Positions 24,580-31,352 of a DNA stretch of 39,576 nt are shown here, piece after piece. Source of the DNA: an uncultured Eubacteriales bacterium. Its GTDB lineage: Bacteria > Bacillota > Clostridia > Oscillospirales > Acutalibacteraceae. How positions within the stretch are numbered: the stretch's first letter is position 1; every line of letters starts with the position of its first letter. The DNA is taken from contig CAKSPR010000011.1 of NCBI GenBank assembly GCA_934486455.1, positions 1-39,576 of the forward strand, given 5' to 3'. Position numbers and translations under genes: made by a program. Under the pieces are notes generated by a model that ran no database searches, was not told where the DNA came from, and saw only the letters and a list, made by a program, of their open reading frames with translations.

Positions 24580-25116
24580 TCAGTCGCCTAAAATATAGAC
24601 TCCCGTTTCGCCGTCGGTTTCCGAAAGCTTGACCGATACTATCTCGGATTTGGCGGTGGGAATGTTTTTCCCCACAAAGTCGGCGCGTATGGGAAGCTCT
24701 CTGTGTCCGCGGTCGACCAGCACGGCAAGCTGAATGGACGAGGGTCTGCCCATTGCCATGACCGCATCCATTGCCGCTCTGGCCGTTCTGCCGGTGTAAA
24801 GCACGTCGTCAACAAGGATTACCGTTTTGTCCACAATATCGAAGGGAATGTCGGTGTCGTTAAGCACCGGGTCGGGGTTGATTTTGCTTAAATCGTCGCG
24901 GTAGAGGGTTATGTCCAAAACCCCCACGGGAACCTTGATTTTTTCAAAGCCCTCGATATTTTCGGAAATACGCCTTGCAAGAGGCACGCCTCTGGTTTTA
25001 ATTCCCACAAAAACGATTTTGTCGCAGCCGCGGTTTTTCTCGGTGATTTGGTGGGCGATGCGTATGAGGGCGCGGGAAAGGGTCTCCTCATCTAACACGG
25101 TGGCGTGAACTTTCAA
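24580..25116 (-). CDS. pyrR: Pyrimidine operon regulator / uracil phosphoribosyltransferase PyrR
   Basis: PyrR binds nascent pyr mRNA when UMP/UTP is high and promotes attenuation. Many homologues also convert uracil and PRPP to UMP. The phosphoribosyltransferase PRPP loop VILVDDVLYTGRTARA is intact at residues 99-114. Other family blocks are GIKTRGVPLARRI and VPVGVLDITLYRDDL. Length 178 aa is typical. The start is a TTG with GGGAGG 8 nt upstream. The leader upstream has a promoter and an intrinsic terminator, which suggests autogenous control. uraA follows. Confidence 0.95.
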   Translation of the reverse strand: MKVHATVLDEETLSRALIRIAHQITEKNRGCDKIVFVGIKTRGVPLARRISENIEGFEKIKVPVGVLDITLYRDDLSKINPDPVLNDTDIPFDIVDKTVILVDDVLYTGRTARAAMDAVMAMGRPSSIQLAVLVDRGHRELPIRADFVGKNIPTAKSEIVSVKLSETDGETGVYILGD

Positions 25117-25132
25117 TCGGTTTTCCTCCCAT

Positions 25133-25170
25133 AAAAAAAGCCCGAAAGCTTCACCTTAAAGCTTTCAGAC
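25133..25170 (-). terminator. Leader terminator upstream of pyrR (candidate attenuator)
   Basis: On the minus strand a 12-bp stem (25159-25170 with 25140-25151; two G:U pairs, core GAAAGCTT/AAGCTTTC) with a 7-nt loop is followed by seven T (25139-25133), then the GGGAGG of pyrR. A terminator between a promoter and the start codon of pyrR is the layout of an attenuator. The 5' end of the leader (25221-25230, minus sense CTTTAAGCTT) could pair with the 5' arm and loop (25154-25164), with one bulge, as an antiterminator. Confidence 0.7.
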
Positions 25171-25239
25171 CGCAAAAATTCCGTAACGCTATTGCATTTT
25201 TCTTTCCTGCATCACAGTACAAGCTTAAAGATCTTTAGT

Positions 25240-25268
25240 ATAATAAACCTAAATTTTGTATTTGTCAA
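25240..25268 (-). promoter_or_regulatory. Sigma-A promoter of pyrR-uraA
   Basis: On the minus strand TTGACA (25268-25263) and TATTAT (25245-25240) are separated by 17 bp. The predicted transcript starts near 25233, giving a leader of about 117 nt before the TTG start of pyrR. Confidence 0.8.
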
Positions 25269-25291
25269 GACTTTTTTCCACAAAATATTCG

Positions 25292-25323
25292 ATTTATCAT
25301 CATAAATATATGTGATGATAAAT
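25292..25323. repeat. 11-bp perfect inverted repeat upstream of the pyrR promoter
   Basis: ATTTATCATCA (25292-25302) and TGATGATAAAT (25313-25323) are perfect inverted arms with a 10-bp A/T spacer. The dyad is 24 bp upstream of the pyrR -35 element and could be a regulator binding site. Confidence 0.5.
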
Positions 25324-25609
25324 TACAGACGCTTTTAAAAAAACAAAAAACGACCGCGGACATTTAATTTTGCCAAAGGCCGATTTTTTCTTTAAAGGGC
25401 GGCATTGCTGACAAAAAACAGGATAACCCGTCATATAATTGAAAGACCGTCCAAAAGCTCGGCGCGCATTGCTTTTTTAAAAATGCTGTGCTGCTTTTGT
25501 CGTATCCATCCGTCGGCGCCTTAAAGCGTGTATACCCGCCCTTTCACCCTTAAGCCTTCGGCAGCTTCGGCCGATCCCGCATCGAAAAAACGGAAAGAGG
25601 AACTGTTTA
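25324..25609 (+). other. Upstream region of the SpoVB-like gene
   Basis: There is no gene in this 286-bp stretch. A -10-like TATAAT is at 25434-25439, but no -35 with good spacing is visible. A short frame beginning at 25528 runs into the next gene out of frame and has no support. Confidence 0.3.
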
Positions 25610-27253
25610 ATGAACAAAAAAATCAAGCGCAACGGCTTTGTAGAAGGAACAATGATTGCCTATGCCGCAATAATCCTTTCAAAGCTCATCGGCGCCTTTT
25701 ATTCCATTCCTTTTTATGCCATAATCGGCGAAAGGGGAGGGGTGGTCTATTCCTGTGCATACAATATATATAATCTGTTTTTAACCATTTCCACCTCCGG
25801 AATTCCCACCGCCATAAGCATTATAATCAGCGAATACAACTCTCTTAAAATGTTTGCGGCCAAGGAAAAAGCGCAAAAAACCGCCCGCAACACGGTTTTT
25901 ATAATTTCCCTTGCCGCTTTTATTGTGCTGTTTTTGTCAGCCCCCTTTATCGGCAGATTTTTTCTCGGCTCAGACGCCGGGGGAGACGATGTAACCGCCG
26001 CAATCAGAACGGTATCCTTCTGTCTTTTGGTCGTTCCCTTTTTAAGCATTCGCCGCGGCTATCTTCAGGGTCACGCCTACATTGCTCCCTCCTCCGCAAG
26101 TCAGGTCATCGAGCAGTTTGTAAGGGTGTTTGTCATTTTGGTTGGCTCTTATGTAACGGTTGTCGTGCTGGGAAAAAGCCAAACGGCGGGCGTGTGCGTA
26201 GCACTGTCAGGCGCACTTGTCGGAGCGGTAGCCGCATATTTTTATCTTTCGGCCAAAATGAGAGCCAACAAAAGCGCGTTTTTACCCGCCCCGGGAGATG
26301 TGGTAAACAACACCGCCGTTTCGACCGGCGAGACCGTTAAAAAAATCGCCCGCATCTGTATTCCTCTTATAATCGTTGCAATTTCCTCAAACATTTACGA
26401 TATAACCGACATGAAGCTTATAATAGTGGGGCTTTCCTCTCTCGACGGATTTTCCGCCGCCGACAGTGAGGTCATTGCGAGCATTTGCGCCACCTGGGGT
26501 CCGAAGATATGTGTGCTCATAACCTCTCTTGCCATGGGTCTTACCTCCAGCATGATTCCCCACATGGTCGACAGCTTTGTTAAAAACGACAGGGAAGGGG
26601 TAAACAGGCGCTTTAATCAGGCGATAGGCACAATACTTGTGCTGGCCGTTCCCATGGCCGTGGGCATGTGTCTGCTGTCCCATCCGCTCTATTATGTTTT
26701 TTACGGGGAGAGCCGCTTCGGTCCCACCCTTATGCGGGTGCTGCCCTTCCTCAGAATATTCGAAAGCGTAAGCATGGTGGCCAGCATGTGCCTCCAGAGC
26801 ATAGGCCTTGCCAAGGTCGTCTGCTTCACAAGCGTTACCGGCCTTCTTATAAACGCCGCCTGCGATGTGCCCTTTATCTATCTTTGCAACGCCATCGGTC
26901 TTCCGGCATATTGGGGGGCGGGATTTTCCAGCATGCTGGGCTACACCGTCTCTATCGCCGCCGTGCTTATCCTTTTAAAGAAAAAATACGGCCTTAAATA
27001 TATGCCTGTTTTAAAAACCTTTTTGAAGGTTGTCATGGGGCTTGTGCCCATGATCGCCGTGGTGCTTGTTCTTGTGAACGTGCTTCCCTTCGGCGGCGGA
27101 CGGCTTGTTCAATTTGCGCTTATGGCGGTCGCGGCGATTGCGGGCGCCGCCGTCTACGGACTTGTGACATATAAAAACAAAGCAATAAAAGATGTTTTCG
27201 GAGATGATTTTTTAAGAAAAATACTGATAAAACTGCACCTTAAAAAGGCATAA
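25610..27253 (+). CDS. SpoVB/MurJ-like polysaccharide or lipid II flippase
   Basis: This is a member of the MVF/MATE-like (MOP) superfamily of integral membrane flippases. The 547-aa protein has about fourteen hydrophobic segments. The N-terminal stretch GTMIAYAAIILSKLIGAFYSIPFYAIIG is characteristic of the SpoVB/YtgP group, which move lipid-linked wall or spore-cortex precursors across the membrane. Other SpoVB-like stretches are TSGIPTAISIIISEY and RRGYLQGHAYIAPSSASQVIEQFVRV. The start ATG is preceded by AGAGGAA. Whether it serves vegetative wall synthesis or sporulation cannot be told from the sequence. The neighbour is a diguanylate cyclase with its own leader. Confidence 0.9.
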   Translation: MNKKIKRNGFVEGTMIAYAAIILSKLIGAFYSIPFYAIIGERGGVVYSCAYNIYNLFLTISTSGIPTAISIIISEYNSLKMFAAKEKAQKTARNTVFIISLAAFIVLFLSAPFIGRFFLGSDAGGDDVTAAIRTVSFCLLVVPFLSIRRGYLQGHAYIAPSSASQVIEQFVRVFVILVGSYVTVVVLGKSQTAGVCVALSGALVGAVAAYFYLSAKMRANKSAFLPAPGDVVNNTAVSTGETVKKIARICIPLIIVAISSNIYDITDMKLIIVGLSSLDGFSAADSEVIASICATWGPKICVLITSLAMGLTSSMIPHMVDSFVKNDREGVNRRFNQAIGTILVLAVPMAVGMCLLSHPLYYVFYGESRFGPTLMRVLPFLRIFESVSMVASMCLQSIGLAKVVCFTSVTGLLINAACDVPFIYLCNAIGLPAYWGAGFSSMLGYTVSIAAVLILLKKKYGLKYMPVLKTFLKVVMGLVPMIAVVLVLVNVLPFGGGRLVQFALMAVAAIAGAAVYGLVTYKNKAIKDVFGDDFLRKILIKLHLKKA

Positions 27254-27388
27254 CAGTATCACGAAAGAATATTAAAACACAGATAAAAAACAAAGCCCCG
27301 AATAAGGGGTCTTTCGCGGGCGAAAGGGCGAAAACAAATATACGGCATCGCTTTTTCGGCGGCAATTTTCGGAGGGTATGAATTTTTT

Positions 27389-28582
27389 ATGTGGAACGGT
27401 AAAAACAACGACGCTATAACGGAAAATCTGTCTTTTGAGGTTGTGGGTACGGCTTCTTCCCGATTCAAAAGCTTTTGCAAAACCGTGCTTAAAGCCGATG
27501 TGGACGACACTCCGTCACAGCAAAGCATCTTTATGCGCCAGAGCATGTCCATCGTTTATTATGCAACCATTGTTTTTCTCGTAACAAACGGCTTTTACCT
27601 TGTCAAAAACATTATCTTCAACACCATGATAGTCATCGACATGGTGCCTTTGTATATGATGGTGGGCTCCTGCCTTGCAATGCTGCTTTATCTGACCTTC
27701 TGCAAGGATTACGGCTCGGCGGCCTCCCGATTTGCCCTCCTTGCCTTTTACACGGTGGTCATTGCCGCCGTCACGGTGTTTATGGTCTCCTGCAACTTTC
27801 ACAAAATAGGCCTGTCCATCTCCATGTGCTACCTCTTCGTAATTATGATTGCCCCGACCTACAAGCTTTTCGACACCGTTTTGATCTGTATTTTGATTTT
27901 TTTCAGCTGGTGGCTGCCGGGAATTCTTCCTTATTCGGATAACTACGATATGTTCAAGCATTTTCTTCTGCGCTTTGCAATAATAGCGGGACTGATTGCC
28001 GTTCGTTCGGTATTTATCCGTCAATCGGCCAACGAAAGACGCATAAGCGAAATGAACAATTCCTTTGTGTGGCTTGCGTACAACGACATTATGACCGGCA
28101 CCCTCAACAAAAAGGCCATGGAGGTGTACCTCAAATTCGTTGCCGAGGAAATGTCTCCCGAAAAGGTCGGACTGATAATTTACGACGTCGACAATTTTAA
28201 ATCATATAACGACCATTATTCCCATTTAAAAGGCGACGAGGCGCTAAAAAGTGTGGCCGCAAGCGTGGTGGGTGTTCTTGAGAAAAGCGACAGGTATCTT
28301 TTCCGCTTCGGCGGGGAGGAGTTTGTCATTGTTTTGCCCGATGTAGGGGAGAGGGAGGCCGAGGACATTGCCGCAGAGCTTCTTGATGTCGTGCGCGCCG
28401 CCGCCATTCCGAGAGATGATTTGAAGGAACAGATCATCGTTACCGCCACCTTCGGCGTGGCCTGCGGAACAGCCGAACAGCTTAAGGATATGTCGCTCAT
28501 AACCATGGCCGACAGGCAGCTTTATTTAGGCAAAAGCAGCGGCAAAAACTGCGTCGCGTCAAACGGGAAGATATATAAATAG
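27389..28582 (+). CDS. Membrane-bound diguanylate cyclase (GGDEF)
   Basis: The 397-aa protein has about six hydrophobic segments (residues 52-210) that form an uncharacterised membrane sensor region. The catalytic GGDEF domain (about 225-395) follows: YDVDNFKSYNDHYSHLKGDEALK with metal-binding D266, and the active-site loop RFGGEEF (residues 306-312). It should make cyclic di-GMP from two GTP. The inhibitory I-site RxxD expected five residues before GGEEF reads EKSD, so canonical product inhibition is probably lost. GGAGGG lies 12 nt upstream of the ATG. No EAL or effector gene is in the window. Confidence 0.92.
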   Translation: MWNGKNNDAITENLSFEVVGTASSRFKSFCKTVLKADVDDTPSQQSIFMRQSMSIVYYATIVFLVTNGFYLVKNIIFNTMIVIDMVPLYMMVGSCLAMLLYLTFCKDYGSAASRFALLAFYTVVIAAVTVFMVSCNFHKIGLSISMCYLFVIMIAPTYKLFDTVLICILIFFSWWLPGILPYSDNYDMFKHFLLRFAIIAGLIAVRSVFIRQSANERRISEMNNSFVWLAYNDIMTGTLNKKAMEVYLKFVAEEMSPEKVGLIIYDVDNFKSYNDHYSHLKGDEALKSVAASVVGVLEKSDRYLFRFGGEEFVIVLPDVGEREAEDIAAELLDVVRAAAIPRDDLKEQIIVTATFGVACGTAEQLKDMSLITMADRQLYLGKSSGKNCVASNGKIYK

Positions 28583-28882
28583 GAGAAGATGCAGGAGTTA
28601 AGTTTAACAGAAAAAGCGTCACCGAGACGAAGAATTGAATTCCGAGACGATTTATGCCTTTTAAAAGGTCTTTAAGGCTGCTATGTGCGGCTGTCGGGTT
28701 TTTTACCGAAAAGGTGATTAAACGGCCTTCACGGCGCTTTAAAGCAGTATTTTCCGACATAACAGAGTGCGCTTCAACCCCCTGCAGGCTGCAATTTTTG
28801 TGCGGCATCGCGGCACATTTATCAGCCATAATATTCCTGTTTTAACACATGAAAAAAAGTTTGTTTTTTTTAAAAATAACTA
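28583..28882. other. Gene-free region before tRNA-Leu
   Basis: This region of 300 bp contains only short overlapping frames without ribosome binding sites or recognisable products. I see no terminator with a clear stem and T tract for the upstream GGDEF gene. Its right end is A/T-rich and leads into the tRNA promoter. Confidence 0.4.
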
Positions 28883-28911
28883 TTGACAAACCTCCCTCTT
28901 TTTGATATAAT
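28883..28911 (+). promoter_or_regulatory. Consensus sigma-A promoter of tRNA-Leu
   Basis: TTGACA (28883-28888) and TATAAT (28906-28911) match the consensus exactly, with a 17-bp spacer. The tRNA begins 14 bp after the -10 element. Confidence 0.9.
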
Positions 28912-28924
28912 CTTGCTTGCAGTC

Positions 28925-29008
28925 GCGAGAGTGCTGGAATTGGCAGACAGGCACGTTTGAGGGGCGTGTGTCTTTGGCGTACGGGTTCAAGTCCCGTCTC
29001 TCGCACCA
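28925..29008 (+). tRNA. tRNA-Leu (anticodon GAG)
   Basis: The acceptor stem is GCGAGAG (28925-28931) / CTCTCGC (28998-29004), followed by the discriminator A and an encoded CCA end (29006-29008). The anticodon stem CACGT/GCGTG holds the loop TTGAGGG with anticodon GAG, which reads CUC/CUU leucine codons. A long variable arm and a T-arm GGGTTCAAGTCCC fit a class II leucine tRNA. The length is 84 nt. Confidence 0.95.
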
Positions 29009-29011
29009 AAA

Positions 29012-29044
29012 AGAAAAGCCGCTAAAACAGCGGCTTTTCTTTTA
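29012..29044 (+). terminator. tRNA-Leu terminator
   Basis: AGAAAAGCCGCT (29012-29023) pairs perfectly with AGCGGCTTTTCT (29029-29040) around a 5-nt loop, and the 3' side runs into T-rich sequence. Confidence 0.85.
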
Positions 29045-29105
29045 TTTATGCGGGCTTCAGCGGTTTTATCAGTCCGAATTATATTGCCGAAACAACATGA
29101 TTATT

Positions 29106-29155
29106 GCACACATAATGAAAAAAATGCACACGAAAGTTCACACGAAATTGCACAC
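29106..29155. repeat. Clustered GCACAC/CACACGAAA repeats near the presumed prophage attachment end
   Basis: GCACAC occurs at 29106, 29126 and 29150, and TCACAC at 29138. Two copies of CACACGAAA (29127 and 29139) lie in 12-bp register. The cluster lies between the tRNA terminator and the first phage gene, where an att site with integrase-binding repeats would be expected. The att assignment is inference, since the other att half is outside the window. Confidence 0.4.
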
Positions 29156-29454
29156 TACATCGACAGCATTTGCCGAACCCACGCTACACGCTCAACATAT
29201 TCTTTATGAGCGTGATTCCACTTGTCAAGCATTTCAACAGGCGGAGAGTAAACTTTCTCAAGTTCTGCAATGTCTTTTGTTGCAAAATCATGTATGTATG
29301 AGGCGTGTTTTAATTCGTCCCCGGATATTTCCCGATATTTATTCGCATCGGTCATATTACCTTTTGCTTTTTGTTCAACATAACATTCGGCATAGTTTTT
29401 GGCGTCCTCGATTTCTTCGTTGATTCTCTCAACGTATTCTTTGATTTTTTTCAT
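29155..29454 (-). CDS. Small helical phage protein (ferritin-like pattern)
   Basis: The protein of 99 aa is strongly charged and predicted all-helical. It contains the motif GDELKHASYIHDFA, a D/E-E-x-x-H pattern reminiscent of ferritin-like bundles, and a second helix pair ending in EYVERVAWVRQMLSM. I have seen similar small proteins in gut phages of Clostridia but cannot name a function. Its ATG overlaps the end of the upstream gene region (4-bp gap), so it is translated with it. The stop is TAG, which matters for the amber codon in the giant gene because it shows TAG normally ends genes here. Confidence 0.6.
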   Translation of the reverse strand: MKKIKEYVERINEEIEDAKNYAECYVEQKAKGNMTDANKYREISGDELKHASYIHDFATKDIAELEKVYSPPVEMLDKWNHAHKEYVERVAWVRQMLSM

Positions 29455-29458
29455 ATCG

Positions 29459-29794
29459 TCACTCCGTTATCGTGGAATAGAGATTATCAATGTCCGACGG
29501 AGAAAATTTAAATGTGCCGAAAAGAGGGATCGTTATTTCGATTTTCCCCTTGCTCACAACCTGTTCTTTCAAATCCGCATAAAGTCCGTCGACATCTATT
29601 GTTCCGTTTTCATCGGATATTGCAAAGCTGCGAAGAAAAGGATTTTCACATAAGGACTTTTTCAAATTTTCGCTGTTCCTCATGACTCTTGCCACAGCAA
29701 TTCGGGCGGCTATTTCCTGCCAGCTGTTCATCCTTGAGTAAACTTCCTTGTCCATGTATTTTAAAATGCCGTTAAGCACTCTTTCAAATTCCAT
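29459..29794 (-). CDS. Small phage protein of unknown function
   Basis: The 111-aa protein begins with a helical half (residues 1-65: LNGILKYMDKEVYSRMNSWQEIAARIAVARVMRN). It ends with a small beta-rich segment (KGKIEITIPLFGTFKFSPSDIDNLYSTI). There is no membrane segment and no known motif. AAAGGAAA precedes the ATG. It sits between two other small genes on the same strand with tight spacing, so the three form a cassette at the attachment end of the prophage. A structural or capsid-accessory role is possible but not shown. Confidence 0.6.
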   Translation of the reverse strand: MEFERVLNGILKYMDKEVYSRMNSWQEIAARIAVARVMRNSENLKKSLCENPFLRSFAISDENGTIDVDGLYADLKEQVVSKGKIEITIPLFGTFKFSPSDIDNLYSTITE

Positions 29795-29843
29795 ATAAAT
29801 TTCCTTTCAAAAATCAAGGGGCAGCGATTGCCGCCCCTCTTTG

Positions 29844-30338
29844 TCATTTTGTATTAACCGCCTGAGCGGCCGCCGCTGTGGGAGCTGTCCAGCTGTTGTA
29901 ACGCTTCATCGGTTCGGGGCAAACATTGTCGATCGGAATGACCGTTTTTGTAAGTCCCTGAAGAGCTGCAACGGTGTTTTGCATACAGGAAAGATTTGCC
30001 GCAACCTGAGCATTGACAACACTCTGCTGACAGAGCTGTGCTTCAACCGTATTAAACTTTCCGTCAATGTACTTGTACATATCCAGCATTTTTTGATCGG
30101 TATAGGTGTTTGCGTCTCTCAGCTTTACTTCGGTTTCAAGCTCGGCTATTCTTGCCGACTGCTCGGATTCGTATCTGCTGACAAAGTGGTCCTCACTGCA
30201 AGTGCCGTTTGCCGTTCGGCCGAAAAGACCGTTGCCGTTAAGACCTCCGGCAAGCACTCCAAGCGCTGTTCCGGCAATTCCGAGTCCAAGCCCGGTACCG
30301 GCAATCCCTTTAGAAGCGTATCTGTTTTCGTATTCCAT
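29844..30338 (-). CDS. Phage protein with glycine-zipper N-terminus and coiled coil
   Basis: From the ATG at 30338, preceded by AAGGAG, the protein is 164 aa; the longer frame to 30419 has no ribosome binding site. A glycine-rich hydrophobic segment (residues 10-38, repeated GxGxG pattern) is followed by a coiled coil with ARIAELETEVKLRDANTYTDQKMLDM, and a C-terminal region with three cysteines ending in Ala-rich sequence. Similar proteins with a glycine-zipper start and a conserved VIPxxxxCP-type C-terminus occur in gut phages; here the matching stretch is TVIPIDNVCPEP. It may be a virion or membrane-inserting protein. Function is unproven. Confidence 0.55.
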   Translation of the reverse strand: MEYENRYASKGIAGTGLGLGIAGTALGVLAGGLNGNGLFGRTANGTCSEDHFVSRYESEQSARIAELETEVKLRDANTYTDQKMLDMYKYIDGKFNTVEAQLCQQSVVNAQVAANLSCMQNTVAALQGLTKTVIPIDNVCPEPMKRYNSWTAPTAAAAQAVNTK

Positions 30339-30389
30339 AACAATCTCCTTAATTTTATTTATAAATCGCTCTCTGTGCACCGAAAGCAA

Positions 30390-30419
30390 TTTATATTCTG
30401 TGATTATCATACAACACAA
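30390..30419 (-). promoter_or_regulatory. Possible promoter of the three-gene phage cassette
   Basis: On the minus strand TTGTGT (30419-30414) and TATAAA (30395-30390) are 18 bp apart, downstream of a terminator and 52 bp before the first ATG. The match is moderate. Confidence 0.35.
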
Positions 30420-30460
30420 AAGACATTCTTGTGGTTCGTTTACAGCTCAAAAAAAGGTCA

Positions 30461-30492
30461 AAAAAATACCCGTCCCCAAAAAATGAGGACGG
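30461..30492 (-). terminator. Terminator of the phage lysis module
   Basis: On the minus strand a 9-bp stem (30484-30492 with 30470-30478, one G:U) is followed by a T run corresponding to the A tract at 30461-30466. It separates the HTH gene from the downstream three-gene cassette. Confidence 0.75.
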
Positions 30493-30512
30493 ATAAATTA
30501 TAAATTCGGTGT

Positions 30513-30713
30513 TCAATTGTAAATGCAGTCGATTATTTTCAAATAAATGCGCTTAATTCGTCTTTTTAGCGTAGACAGGGAAACGCACAGCTCCGCCGCA
30601 ATATCGGCTTGCGCCCACCCTCTCCTTAAAAATTTGACTATTTCAAGCTCATCATCGGTAAACCCGCAATGAGATACGTATTTTTCCCATTCGCTGTTAT
30701 AAAACCGAAGCAT
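30513..30713 (-). CDS. Small helix-turn-helix protein (LuxR/sigma-region-4-like)
   Basis: This 66-aa protein is almost entirely a helix-turn-helix: FTDDELEIVKFLRRGWAQADIAAELCVSLSTLKRRIKRIYLKI (residues 18-60), the pattern of a LuxR-type or sigma-70 region-4 DNA-binding domain. It has no partner domain. GGAGGTG precedes the ATG. It lies between the holin and a terminator, at the end of the late transcript, which is an odd place for a regulator. It could control late genes or the downstream cassette (inference). Confidence 0.75.
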   Translation of the reverse strand: MLRFYNSEWEKYVSHCGFTDDELEIVKFLRRGWAQADIAAELCVSLSTLKRRIKRIYLKIIDCIYN

Positions 30714-30731
30714 GTGTCACACCTCCCGAAA

Positions 30732-31013
30732 TTACTGTCCTTTGCATTTCGGCTTTTCGTATGTAAGTGCATTCACGCTATCGGAAATACCGGAGGTAGT
30801 GGGATCAATAACGGCGTTCCACACGCTGACAAGCACCGAGAAAACCACATACGGATTAAGGACGGCTGCTTTGAGGGTGGAAAAGAATATTCCCCACGAG
30901 GTTATATCCGAGCCGGTTATACCGTAATATGCCCCGATAGGAACCACCACGGCAAGGATAACCGAGAACCACCACTGCGGATTTTTAATTCGTACAAGCC
31001 AATTGATTTTCAT
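30732..31013 (-). CDS. Phage holin, phi LC3-type
   Basis: Holins permeabilise the membrane at the end of the lytic cycle so that endolysin reaches the wall. The protein has two hydrophobic segments (WWFSVILAVVVPIGAYYGI and the VVFSVLVSVW region) and the family C-terminus DPTTSGISDSVNALTYEKPK, typical of the phi LC3 holin family (Phage_holin_1). The ATG at 31013, preceded by AAAGGAG, gives 93 aa; a longer frame to 31037 overlaps the upstream gene without a ribosome binding site. It lies next to the endolysin module, as expected. Confidence 0.88.
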   Translation of the reverse strand: MKINWLVRIKNPQWWFSVILAVVVPIGAYYGITGSDITSWGIFFSTLKAAVLNPYVVFSVLVSVWNAVIDPTTSGISDSVNALTYEKPKCKGQ

Positions 31014-31029
31014 AATTTTTTTCTCCTTT

Positions 31030-31341
31030 CTATTCATGCGCCTTTAACTTCAGGTGCTTATCGAGCTTATCTTTTGCAAGGGGTACGGTATGATTACAGC
31101 CTTGCTGTATAAGACCGTCGAGGCAGGCTGAAAGACCGTAGCATATAAGGGTGTTTTCCTCTTTTATCGCTCTGAATTCGTTTTCTGTGTGGTCTCTCAG
31201 CTCTTTTATGTCCGAAGCCGCTTTGTCGTCCTTGTTCTTAACATTGGCAAGCCAACGGAAAGCGGCAAACAATCCGCCGATTATTCCGGCGATGACGGTT
31301 ATACCGGTGCAAACTTCAAAAATTACTCTAAGCGTTTCCAT
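31030..31341 (-). CDS. Small membrane-anchored phage protein, possibly holin-associated
   Basis: This 103-aa protein has one N-terminal membrane segment (VCTGITVIAGIIGGLFAAFRW, about residues 10-30). A helical cytoplasmic or periplasmic part follows, with KELRDHTENEFRAIKEENTLICYGLSACLDGLIQQGCNHTVP. Its position between endolysin and holin suggests a lysis-module role such as a holin partner, XhlA-like, but the sequence is not specific. It ends in TAG, with the ribosome binding site of the holin immediately behind, so TAG is used as a normal stop here. Confidence 0.65.
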   Translation of the reverse strand: METLRVIFEVCTGITVIAGIIGGLFAAFRWLANVKNKDDKAASDIKELRDHTENEFRAIKEENTLICYGLSACLDGLIQQGCNHTVPLAKDKLDKHLKLKAHE

Positions 31342-31352
31342 ATTCTCGCCCC

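Noticed and set aside
25183..25206. Seven-codon leader peptide in the pyrR leader
   Set aside because: The frame (minus strand) has no ribosome binding site and no pyrimidine-related codon pattern, so it is probably chance.
28917..29423. Plus-strand frame running through tRNA-Leu and the first phage gene
   Set aside because: It covers the tRNA and is antisense to the phage gene, has no ribosome binding site and no recognisable product.
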